NCBI GenBank assembly: GCA_028711205.1
Contig: JAQTSP010000021.1
Location: 1-16,903, forward strand
Origin: Eubacteriales bacterium
Lineage (GTDB): Bacteria > Bacillota > Clostridia > Christensenellales > SZUA-584
Reading direction: 5' to 3'
Length of the DNA stretch: 16,903 nucleotides
A program made the translations under genes and the position numbers. This document shows positions 7,690 to 14,354 of this stretch, piece by piece. The notes below the pieces were generated by a model. The model searched no databases. It was not told the origin of the DNA and saw only the letters and a program-made list of their open reading frames with translations. Numbering within the stretch: the stretch's first letter is position 1; each line of letters begins with the position of its first letter.

Positions 7690-8616
7690 ATGGACAAAAA
7701 AGTCATAACCGCCGTTACGACCGAACCAATTACATTAGCAGAGGCAAAAACGCACATAAGGCTAACATCCGGAACGTTCGCAGGTGATGTAAACACACAA
7801 CAGAGCATAACGCCGGGGAATCATGAAGTGGCTGTCCATACAGGGACGGCCATTGATGTTTTAGGCTACATAACGATAGTCAATCTTAATTCCGGTACGT
7901 GCGCGGGAACTGTCACGGCAAAGATACAGGAAAGCGACGATAATGTATCATGGCAGGATTTTGCGTCGTTCACAGCCGTTACAGCCGCAAATGACAATGT
8001 TGTGCAAGAGATAGAGTATACGGGAGGCAAGCAATATATAAGGGCTGTAGCCACGGTTGCAACTGCCTCGTGCGCGTTTTCTGTTGACGTAGTGACTAAG
8101 ACAGGCGACACGACGGAAGATGACTTGATATCAGCATTGATTACGGCTGCGCGGGAATACTGTGAGGGCTACACGGGCAGAGCATTAGCAACGCAGACGC
8201 TTGAAGCTTATCCGAAGTGTTTTCCGCGCAAGAACGAAATTGAAATTCCGTATCCGCCGCTTCAAAGCGTAACGTCCGTCAAATATATCGATAGCGGCGG
8301 GACTGAAACGACAATGACGGCGGATACGGATTATATTGTGGACGCAGACAGCAACGTCGGGCGGATTGTGTTGCCGTATGCAAAGACATGGCCGACAGCG
8401 ACATTATACACAGTAAATCCGATAAAAATACGATACGTCGCCGGGTATTATGCATCGAACCCGATACCAAAAATGATAAAACAAGCCATGTTACTGCTGA
8501 TTGGGCATTGGTACGAAAGCCGCGAAGCTGTGTTGATTGGACAAGGCACGATGTCAAAAAAAATTGAATTTGCCGTTGATGCGTTATTGTCGATGTATAA
8601 AGTGCGGTTTTTTTAG
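7690..8616 (+). CDS. Head-tail connector, gp6-like, with an inserted domain
   Basis: The adaptor that docks under the portal as the first neck ring. The family signature is split: TEPITLAEAKTHIRL (11-25) is the usual first helix, and TTEDDLISALITAAREYCEG (141-160) with YTGRALATQTLEAYP (161-175) is the usual second part. In ordinary members these are separated by only a few residues; here about 112 residues intervene. After 175 the common PYPPLQSVTSVKYID segment (187-201), DYIVD and an IKIRYVAGY strand (246-254) lead to a C-terminal helical tail. Without the insert the protein would be about 196 residues, normal for the family. I chose ATG 7690, preceded by AGGTGA at 7680-7685, over an upstream GTG/ATG in-frame extension that overlaps the previous gene and lacks family resemblance. 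Confidence 0.87.
   Translation: MDKKVITAVTTEPITLAEAKTHIRLTSGTFAGDVNTQQSITPGNHEVAVHTGTAIDVLGYITIVNLNSGTCAGTVTAKIQESDDNVSWQDFASFTAVTAANDNVVQEIEYTGGKQYIRAVATVATASCAFSVDVVTKTGDTTEDDLISALITAAREYCEGYTGRALATQTLEAYPKCFPRKNEIEIPYPPLQSVTSVKYIDSGGTETTMTADTDYIVDADSNVGRIVLPYAKTWPTATLYTVNPIKIRYVAGYYASNPIPKMIKQAMLLLIGHWYESREAVLIGQGTMSKKIEFAVDALLSMYKVRFF
7768..8106 (+). other. Inserted beta-sandwich-like domain in the connector
   Basis: Residues about 27-139 of the connector. The insert is rich in threonine, valine and alanine and contains GNHEVAVHTGTAIDVLGY (43-60), AKIQESDDNVSWQDF (77-91) and NDNVVQEIEYTGGKQYIRAV (101-120). These look like consecutive beta strands of a carbohydrate-binding-like or decoration-type sandwich, with no catalytic motif. 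Boundaries are set by where the connector family pattern stops and resumes, so they are approximate to a few residues. Confidence 0.65.
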
Positions 8617-8625
8617 GAGGATGAA

Positions 8626-8946
8626 ATGAGATCAGGGGATTTAGATCAGCGCGTTACTTTTCAGCGCAAAACAATAGCTTATGACACCTACAACGAGCCG
8701 ATCGAGACGTGGGCAGACGCTTTTACCGTACCGGCAGCGGTCACGACGACGGGCGGCAAGGAATTTTACGCAGCGCAGAAAAAAAACGCCGAAACGGAAA
8801 TGCTTATTGAAATCAGGTATACGGAAAAAATTAACATGCGTATGCGTATGAAATGGTGTGGCAGAACGTTTGAAATACTGCCGCCAATCAACGATGTAAA
8901 CGCAAAACACATTAGGCTTTTGATAAGCGTGAAGGAAGTGGTTTAG
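8626..8946 (+). CDS. Head closure / head-tail adaptor protein
   Basis: This 106-residue protein belongs to the SPP1 gp16-like head-tail joining group. It caps the connector after packaging and provides the surface to which the tail binds. The family start is clear: MRSGDLDQRVTFQRKTIAYDTYNEPIETWAD (motif GxLxxRVTFQR near 3-14 and the W at about 29). It is followed by GGKEFYAAQKKNAETE (43-58), where an (F/Y)xAQ element is usual, then IEIRYTEKINMRMRMKWCGRTFEI (61-84) and the closing HIRLLISVKEVV strand. AGGAGG at 8615-8620 overlaps the stop codon of the connector gene and lies five bases upstream of the ATG. Length and order are typical of the family. Confidence 0.93.
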   Translation: MRSGDLDQRVTFQRKTIAYDTYNEPIETWADAFTVPAAVTTTGGKEFYAAQKKNAETEMLIEIRYTEKINMRMRMKWCGRTFEILPPINDVNAKHIRLLISVKEVV

Positions 8947-9350
8947 TGGAAATTGATGAAGCATTGACCGCATATCTTTTATCACAATCAGGACTTACCG
9001 CCTTAATCGACAGGCGGTTTTTTTATGACGAAAGACCGGAGAATTCAGACCTTCCGGCGTTACTTTGTATGAACATCAGCGACGCAAAAGAACATACGCT
9101 GACGGCACAACAGAAACTCGAAAGCCCGATGATACAGCTTACATCTTATGGGACGACACGAGCAAGCGCTAGAGCCGTCGCAAACCAGGTTAAAGCGGCG
9201 CTGGCGGATTACGTCGGCACAATGAGCGGCATTGAGGTGCAGTATATCAAGTTGGTTAACGAACTGCCGTCAACAGAGCAAAACGAAGACGGAACCGTCA
9301 AAGCTCGAACAGTAGACCAAGAATATGAAATTAATTTTGTAAAGGAGTAA
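8946..9350 (+). CDS. Tail terminator / completion protein, DUF3168-like
   Basis: A 134-residue protein of the DUF3168 type, related to lambda gpU and SPP1 gp17, which caps the end of the tail tube that joins the head. Features are the N-terminal helix IDEALTAYLLSQSGLTALI (2-20), the strand segment RFFYDERPENSDLPALLCMNIS (23-44), IQLTSYGTTRASARAVANQVKAALADY (64-90) with the usual helix after the strand, and a final DQEYEINFV strand. The start is GTG at 8946, overlapping the previous stop by one base, with AAGGAA about eight bases upstream. The alternative ATG about 39 residues in would cut the fold, so GTG is preferred. Confidence 0.9.
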   Translation: MEIDEALTAYLLSQSGLTALIDRRFFYDERPENSDLPALLCMNISDAKEHTLTAQQKLESPMIQLTSYGTTRASARAVANQVKAALADYVGTMSGIEVQYIKLVNELPSTEQNEDGTVKARTVDQEYEINFVKE

Positions 9351-9354
9351 ATTT

Positions 9355-10071
9355 ATGAGCAGTGCAGTACATTCACACGGCACAACGTTTAATTGGGATG
9401 GCGTTGATATTGCCGAGATAGACACGATTAACGGCATAGAGGTAACTATGTCATCGGTTGATGTAACGAACCATCAATCGGCAGACCATTTTACCGAATC
9501 AATACCCGGATTGCTGACGGCTGGTGACGTCAGTTTAGTAGGAAACTATATTTACAGCGACACGACAGGCCAACAAGCGCTACTTACGGACATGCTGGCA
9601 AGGTCGGTAAAGACAGGCATAATCACGTTCCCGGCATCGACAGGAACGACATGGACGTTTTCAGGATATCCGACAGCCTGTAAAATCGGTGACGCGACGG
9701 TTGATGGGAAAATCCCGTTTACGGCCACTATTCACCCGACAGGCAAACCGACGTTGGCAACGGCGACATCAACAGGTTTGACAACGCCGTTCTTTGCAAT
9801 CAGTGAATCGGCGGTTATTACGCCAGATCCAGCAAACGATGAATATGATTATGTAGCTACGGTTGCGACAGAAATAACGAGCGTTACGGTAACGCCTACC
9901 GCAACGGCAGGAACGATCACCGTAAACGGGAATACGGTAGCAACGGGCGAGGCATCGAGCGCTATCACTTTGGGCGCGGCCGGAACCAACACGACCGTAA
10001 CTATTGTAGTTACAGAAACATCGAAAGCACCCGTCACTTACACGGTGCGGGTTGCCAGGGCAAGTTCATAA
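9355..10071 (+). CDS. Major tail protein with C-terminal Ig/cadherin-like domain
   Basis: This protein stacks in hexameric rings to form the tail tube. Residues 1-135 form the tube domain: MSSAVHSHGTTFNWDGVDIAEI near the start, then VTMSSVDVTNHQSADHFTESIPGLLTAGDVSLVGNY (30-65), in which the V(D/E)VTNH and GDVSL strands are family hallmarks, and TTWTFSGYPTACKIG (98-112). After a threonine-rich linker (135-145), residues about 146-236 form a second domain ending in VTYTVRVARA, the closing strand typical of cadherin-like beta-sandwich domains (PF12733 group). That domain would project from every subunit on the tube surface. The domain is encoded in frame, without a frameshift. AGGAG lies upstream of the ATG, and a strong hairpin follows the gene. 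Confidence 0.93.
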   Translation: MSSAVHSHGTTFNWDGVDIAEIDTINGIEVTMSSVDVTNHQSADHFTESIPGLLTAGDVSLVGNYIYSDTTGQQALLTDMLARSVKTGIITFPASTGTTWTFSGYPTACKIGDATVDGKIPFTATIHPTGKPTLATATSTGLTTPFFAISESAVITPDPANDEYDYVATVATEITSVTVTPTATAGTITVNGNTVATGEASSAITLGAAGTNTTVTIVVTETSKAPVTYTVRVARASS

Positions 10072-10078
10072 AAAAATT

Positions 10079-10099
10079 GGGGAGCTTCGGCTCCCCTTT
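10079..10099 (+). terminator. Intrinsic terminator with TTCG loop after the major tail gene
   Basis: GGGGAGC (10079-10085) pairs perfectly with GCTCCCC (10090-10096) across a TTCG tetraloop, followed by TTTAAATTTT and preceded by a run of A. The UUCG loop makes it very stable. It stands between major tail protein and chaperone genes, where many siphoviruses reduce transcription; enough read-through must remain to express the rest of the tail operon. Confidence 0.85.
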
Positions 10100-10119
10100 A
10101 AATTTTACAGGAGGAAATT

Positions 10120-10440
10120 ATGCCGATACCTTTTAAAACAATCGAACTGGACAAAGTATATAAACTGCGTTTTGGAATGGGCGCAACAATGGAGTTTAAA
10201 GAGTTGACCGGAATGAAGCTATCTGAATTAGGTGACAATGTTTCGGAACAAGTTCTTGGTCAAATATTATGGGTTATGCTTCGGCAAGAAAACCCGGAAT
10301 TGACGCAAAAAGACGTCAACAAATTAATCGACGAATATTTTGACGGGACTATGGACGATCTTATGGACTTAACCCAAGAGGCCATTGAAGCCGCATATCC
10401 GCCAAAAAACCCCAAGAAGCCGGCAGCGAAGAAGCCTTAA
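10120..10440 (+). CDS. Tail assembly chaperone, short (zero-frame) form
   Basis: A 106-residue chaperone, the lambda gpG counterpart, that coats the tape measure during tail-tube assembly and is absent from the finished virion. Recognisable parts are KVYKLRFGMGATMEFKELTGMKLSEL (11-36), which is the usual FGxGAxxxLExLTG element, and the two-helix region VLGQILWVMLRQENPELTQKDVNKLIDEYF (45-74). The C-terminus after 92 is a lysine- and proline-rich tail that begins at the slip site and ends with TAA at 10438-10440. CAGGAGG precedes the ATG by seven bases. It follows the strong terminator after the major tail gene, so it should be made in smaller amount than the tube protein. Confidence 0.92.
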   Translation: MPIPFKTIELDKVYKLRFGMGATMEFKELTGMKLSELGDNVSEQVLGQILWVMLRQENPELTQKDVNKLIDEYFDGTMDDLMDLTQEAIEAAYPPKNPKKPAAKKP

Positions 10441-10763
10441 CGCTTGAAGAGGTATACAACATAGCGTTTGACATTGCTGTCGGGGAACTAAATCTAAAAC
10501 CTGATGAATTTTGGAAACTCACATACGCTGAATTTTTTGCAATGGTAGAAGCCTACAAGCGACTTGAAAAACACAGAACAAATGAGCTGCTATATACTGC
10601 GTGGCATACAGCATTGTTTGAGCGTCAAAAAAAACTCCCGGCGCTTAATACCGTTTTGCTTGACGAACAGAAAAAAGAACATCGGAAACAAACGGTAGAT
10701 GAAATGATTACCGTTGTAAAACTTTTAAATGCGGCTTATGGCGGGGAGGAAGTAAAAATATGA
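10120..10763 (+). CDS. Tail assembly chaperone, long form by -1 frameshift (G-T type)
   Basis: The lambda gpGT counterpart: reading zero frame to AAC (10408-10410), slipping back one base, then continuing from CCC at 10410-10412 to TGA at 10761-10763, giving about 214 residues. After the slip the frame is open without a gap: PQEAGSEEALTLEEVYNIAF, then DEFWKLTYAEFFAMVEAYKR, a tryptophan-rich helical segment typical of the T part, and a final QTVDEMITVVKLLNAAYG helix. The T part probably recruits tube subunits to the tape measure. An internal ATG at 10542 would give a 73-residue protein, but it lacks a Shine-Dalgarno and cuts into the conserved WKLTYAEF helix, so independent initiation is unlikely. 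The last bases overlap the next gene as ATGA. Confidence 0.9.
10404..10410 (+). promoter_or_regulatory. -1 ribosomal frameshift slippery heptamer A AAA AAC
   Basis: In the chaperone's zero frame the codons are CCA AAA AAC, giving the classic X XXY YYZ heptamer. A slip from AAA AAC to AAA AAA keeps full pairing except at the wobble position of the second codon. The -1 frame is open past the zero-frame stop to 10763. I see no strong stem-loop within the next 30 bases; weak pairing of GGC 10422-10424 with GCC 10434-10436 is possible. Confidence 0.9.
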
Positions 10764-11182
10764 CGGCAAGAAACAATTTTGAGATCATTGGGCTTGATAA
10801 AATCATAAACGATTTAAACAAATTTGGCGTCGAGGCACAAAAAGAGATACAGCCGTTTGTTGATAAAGCGGGTGATATTCTACTTGAAAAAACACGCGAA
10901 AAAGTACCTGTAAAAACAGGAGCATTAAAAGCAAGCCTGTATCTGAAAAGACCGAAATCAAAAAAAAGGTTTATTCAAAACACTTTGACATGGGGCAAGG
11001 ATGTACGGGCATACGCCGCGCCTTTAGAACTGGGGCACGGGCTTGTATTCATGGGCCATCCGACATTGAAATACGTTAAAGCTAAACCGTATTTACGCCC
11101 TGCTGCGGACGAAAGCAAAGAAAATGTTTACACCACGATTACAAATGGGTTAGATATAGCGCTTGAAACATTGAGGAAATAA
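10760..11182 (+). CDS. HK97 gp10-like protein (minor structural / tail completion)
   Basis: A 140-residue protein with the HK97 gp10 family pattern: FEIIGLDKIINDLNKFGVEAQKEIQPFVDKAGDILLEKTREKVPVKTGALKASLYL. The conserved core is KVPVKTGALKASL (48-60), followed by YAAPLELGHG (84-93), matching the usual Y(A)xxxExG element, and AKPYLRPAADE (107-117), matching the usual PFLRPAL element. Members act at the head-tail junction or tail end. GGGGAGG lies ten bases upstream; the ATG overlaps the frameshifted chaperone's stop codon, giving coupled translation. The gene stands between chaperone and tape measure instead of between head-closure and terminator genes, where this family is usually found. The precise role here is uncertain. 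Confidence 0.88.
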   Translation: MTARNNFEIIGLDKIINDLNKFGVEAQKEIQPFVDKAGDILLEKTREKVPVKTGALKASLYLKRPKSKKRFIQNTLTWGKDVRAYAAPLELGHGLVFMGHPTLKYVKAKPYLRPAADESKENVYTTITNGLDIALETLRK

Positions 11183-11183
11183 C

Positions 11184-14100
11184 ATGAGCAACATAATAAG
11201 AAGCTTTATCGTCAGAACCGGCGTGGACATGTCTGGAATGACGGTAGGGCTTAGTAAGCTGTCTACAGATTTAAAACGAGCTGGGAAACAAATCACGTCA
11301 ACCGGGCAATCGCTGACAAAAAGCTTAACTATTCCATTGTTGGCTGTTGCTGCTGCGTCTGTTAAATTCGCCTCTGATTTTGAAGACGGTATGGCGAAAG
11401 TTGAAACTATCGCTGATACCGCCGCAAAAAGCATTGGCACGCTAAGCGATGAAGTTATGTCTGTATCCGATAACACGGGCAAAGCAGCGGATGAATTAAG
11501 CGAATCATTATATCAAGCGATTTCTGCCGGAGCTAATACCGCAGACGCTATGGATTTGGTCGATGTGGCGGCAAAATCGGCTATTGCTGGATTTACCGAT
11601 ACGACGACAGCAGTTGACGGTTTAACGTCTGTGTTGAATGCCTACGGATTAGAAACGACAGACGCGAACGACGTTGCAAACAAGTTTTTAATAACTCAAA
11701 ACAAGGGCAAAACAACATTTGCACAATTAGCCAGCTCTATTGGCGGCGTGGTATCAATATCGGCTACAGCGGGAGTATCTATTGACGATTTACTTTCATC
11801 TCTTGCAACGCTTACAATGAACGGCATATCGACAGACGAAGCGGTAACTGGGGTTAAATCTGCGCTATCAAATATTATCAAGCCCTCAACCGAAGCGGCA
11901 AAAACCGCAGAACAATTAGGACTCGATTTTTCAGCAACGGCTTTACAGTCAAAAGGACTTGCCGGATTTTTGGCTGATGTAAAAGAAAAAACTGGTGGAA
12001 ATATTGAGACAATAGCATCATTGTTTGGAAACGTTCGGGGTTTAAATGCCGTATTAAAGCTCACCTCAGATGAAGGTTTATCGCAAATGAATGACATCAT
12101 GGGCGAAATGCAGACTAATACGACGGCCTTAGATGATGCTTATGAAACTATGTCCGGCACTATGAGCAACCAATTAAAGATTGCTTTAAACTCTTTGAAA
12201 AATGTTGGTATTGAGCTTGGGCAGAAATTAATGCCTATTGTTAATGATGGCATAATACCGGCAATCAAAGGTTTTGCTGAATGGATAGGAAAGCTTATTG
12301 ACGGATTTAACAACTTATCGCCTTTTATGCAGAAAATGATCACATTGGCGCTCGGTATAGCCGTGGCAATAGGGCCGCTAACTACGATTGTCGGAAAACT
12401 GATTACAACGGTTGCGGGGCTTATAAAAAGCTTTCAGCTTGCACAAATGGCGCTGGCCGGGGGCGGTGGGTTTATGAGCGCAATTACTGCATTTCTCGGG
12501 CCTGCCGGAACGGTTGTTGTTGCAATAGCAGCTATCGCGGCGGTTGTCGGTACATTAATAATTGCATATAACAATGCAAATTCTGAAATAAAAGCGCTAA
12601 ACGAAGAAACGAAAGCCCTGATTGACGAACAGGTAAAAGCTGCGGAAACATTTAGTGAAACGGTTGCTGATATTGAAGCACAGTCATCAGCTGCGTCTAC
12701 GCTTACAGACGAATTATACGATTTAGCGGACAAAGAAAATAAATCAACCGCTGAAAAAATACGTATGGCAGATATTGTAGAGCAACTTAATGAAATGTAC
12801 GAAGGTCTTAATTTGACGCTTGACGAAAACACAGGGCAACTTAACCTTAATGAAGACGCTGTTAAGGACGTAATCGCGGCAAGCTTAAAACAACTAGAGC
12901 TGAACGCGTACTCAGAAAGGCTGACGGAATTATACGAAAAACAAGCAGAAGCAGCGGACAATTTAGCAAAAATGGAAGAAACGCTTGACGCTGCTGAGCT
13001 TGCTCGCGCACAATCCACAATGAACAGCACATATGTTCAGGGCCTATACAATGACATAATGGAGGACGGTGTTTTTACAAGCGGAGAATTGGAATCTGTG
13101 ACAAAAACACTTACGTCAATGTACGGAGATTCGATCGCGGCATATCTTAACGCCTCGATGGCCGTAAAACAAAACGGAAATGCTACTATTATTGCAACCG
13201 AAGCTTATAAGGAGTTAAGCGAAGAGTTGGCCGAATCGTCAGGCGTTGTAACAGATTCTGCGTTGGCGTGGGAAGATTTATCCACAGCGCAGCAGGAATC
13301 ATTAACCGAAATGGGCATTGCGCAAGAAGATTATACGGCGATGTCGGAAGAAGATTTACAAGAGTATTTGGACGAGCTGGAAACGCAGCAAGAAGAACTT
13401 CAAAATCTTTATGATGAACGTGTCGAAATGACGCAGAATGCTTTTGAAAAGATTGAATCAACCATTGATTTATCCTTGGATGATATGATAGAAAATCTCG
13501 AAAGCAATCAAGAGTTGGTTAGCGAATGGACTGATAACTTAGCGACATTGGTAGACAAAGGCTTTGACGAGGGATTTATTCAGACCTTAAAAGATAAAGG
13601 TATAGATGCCGCTAAAACAGTGGCGAACCTTGTTGACGCCAGTGACGATGAAATTAAGAGGTTAAACGAAGTATTTGCAAACGGCTCACAGGTAGCTATA
13701 GATTCGATGCTTGAGGAGTTTGGGCTTGATACAACGACAAGCGCAGGTTCTGACGCCATATCTGAGATTGCTGACGGCGTGGAAGAAAACACGGAGTTTA
13801 CGGACGCAGCGGTGCAGCAGGTCATCGCCGCTTTAGCGTCGATGACAACGCAGGTTACGAACTCTAATTTTTCGACTATCGGCTCGTCGATGATTCAGGG
13901 CATGATAAATGGCATGAACAGCCTCGGGAGTAAACTACGCTCTACGGCTCGCTCGCTTGCAAACAGCGCATATTACGCCATGAATGATGCTTTGGACATA
14001 TGTTCGCCGTCAAAGAAGACATTCGAAGTCGGCAAGTTTTTTGTCGAAGGGCTATCGACAGGTATCGCGCAAACGGCGCAAGAGGCGATTAGCGGAGTAA

Positions 14101-14354
14101 AAGCGTTGTCGTCAAACATTGTTGACGCTTTGGGGTCGATTGGCGAGATGTCTCCGATACAGTTATCCGACATGAACGGGTATAAGCTGTCCGGCGCGGC
14201 GTTATCAACTGGCAATTTAAGCACAAGCACAACGACAATCGACAGCAGACAAACACGACAGGGCGATACATATAACATCACCGCGTCCGGTCAATCCCCA
14301 TATGAAATTGTACGCGCATCCCGCAAAATGAGCGCGGCGTTAGCGAGGCCTTAA
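11184..14354 (+). CDS. Tail tape measure protein, TP901-core type
   Basis: At 1056 residues this is the largest product. It fixes tail length and leaves with the DNA during infection. The N-terminus FIVRTGVDMSGMTVGLSKL (8-26) is typical. The TP901 core spans about 65-330, including KFASDFEDGMAKVETIAD (61-78) and ELSESLYQAISAGA (104-117). Two hydrophobic segments, about 384-414 and 440-462, could span the host membrane. A long charged coiled-coil region (about 465-880) follows. Near the C-terminus is LDICSPSKKTFEVGKFFVEGLSTGI, a variant of the common IHSPSKxxxxxGxxxxxGLxxGI element, then a poorly ordered end. No lysozyme or peptidase motif is obvious. It starts after GAGGA with six-base spacing and abuts the Dit gene with no gap. 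Confidence 0.97.
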   Translation: MSNIIRSFIVRTGVDMSGMTVGLSKLSTDLKRAGKQITSTGQSLTKSLTIPLLAVAAASVKFASDFEDGMAKVETIADTAAKSIGTLSDEVMSVSDNTGKAADELSESLYQAISAGANTADAMDLVDVAAKSAIAGFTDTTTAVDGLTSVLNAYGLETTDANDVANKFLITQNKGKTTFAQLASSIGGVVSISATAGVSIDDLLSSLATLTMNGISTDEAVTGVKSALSNIIKPSTEAAKTAEQLGLDFSATALQSKGLAGFLADVKEKTGGNIETIASLFGNVRGLNAVLKLTSDEGLSQMNDIMGEMQTNTTALDDAYETMSGTMSNQLKIALNSLKNVGIELGQKLMPIVNDGIIPAIKGFAEWIGKLIDGFNNLSPFMQKMITLALGIAVAIGPLTTIVGKLITTVAGLIKSFQLAQMALAGGGGFMSAITAFLGPAGTVVVAIAAIAAVVGTLIIAYNNANSEIKALNEETKALIDEQVKAAETFSETVADIEAQSSAASTLTDELYDLADKENKSTAEKIRMADIVEQLNEMYEGLNLTLDENTGQLNLNEDAVKDVIAASLKQLELNAYSERLTELYEKQAEAADNLAKMEETLDAAELARAQSTMNSTYVQGLYNDIMEDGVFTSGELESVTKTLTSMYGDSIAAYLNASMAVKQNGNATIIATEAYKELSEELAESSGVVTDSALAWEDLSTAQQESLTEMGIAQEDYTAMSEEDLQEYLDELETQQEELQNLYDERVEMTQNAFEKIESTIDLSLDDMIENLESNQELVSEWTDNLATLVDKGFDEGFIQTLKDKGIDAAKTVANLVDASDDEIKRLNEVFANGSQVAIDSMLEEFGLDTTTSAGSDAISEIADGVEENTEFTDAAVQQVIAALASMTTQVTNSNFSTIGSSMIQGMINGMNSLGSKLRSTARSLANSAYYAMNDALDICSPSKKTFEVGKFFVEGLSTGIAQTAQEAISGVKALSSNIVDALGSIGEMSPIQLSDMNGYKLSGAALSTGNLSTSTTTIDSRQTRQGDTYNITASGQSPYEIVRASRKMSAALARP

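Noticed and set aside
9881..9895. A near-perfect 15-base palindrome, GCGTTACGGTAACGC.
   Set aside because: It lies inside the Ig-like coding region and reads as ordinary repeated Val-Thr codons; a single copy gives no support for an operator.
10542..10763. A separate 73-residue gene starting at ATG 10542.
   Set aside because: No Shine-Dalgarno, start inside a conserved helix, and an upstream open frame that reaches a perfect slippery site; it is the second half of the frameshifted chaperone.
12434..13030. A 198-codon reverse-strand frame opposite the tape measure gene.
   Set aside because: Serine- and alanine-rich shadow of a charged coiled-coil coding region; a single long forward gene explains the sequence.
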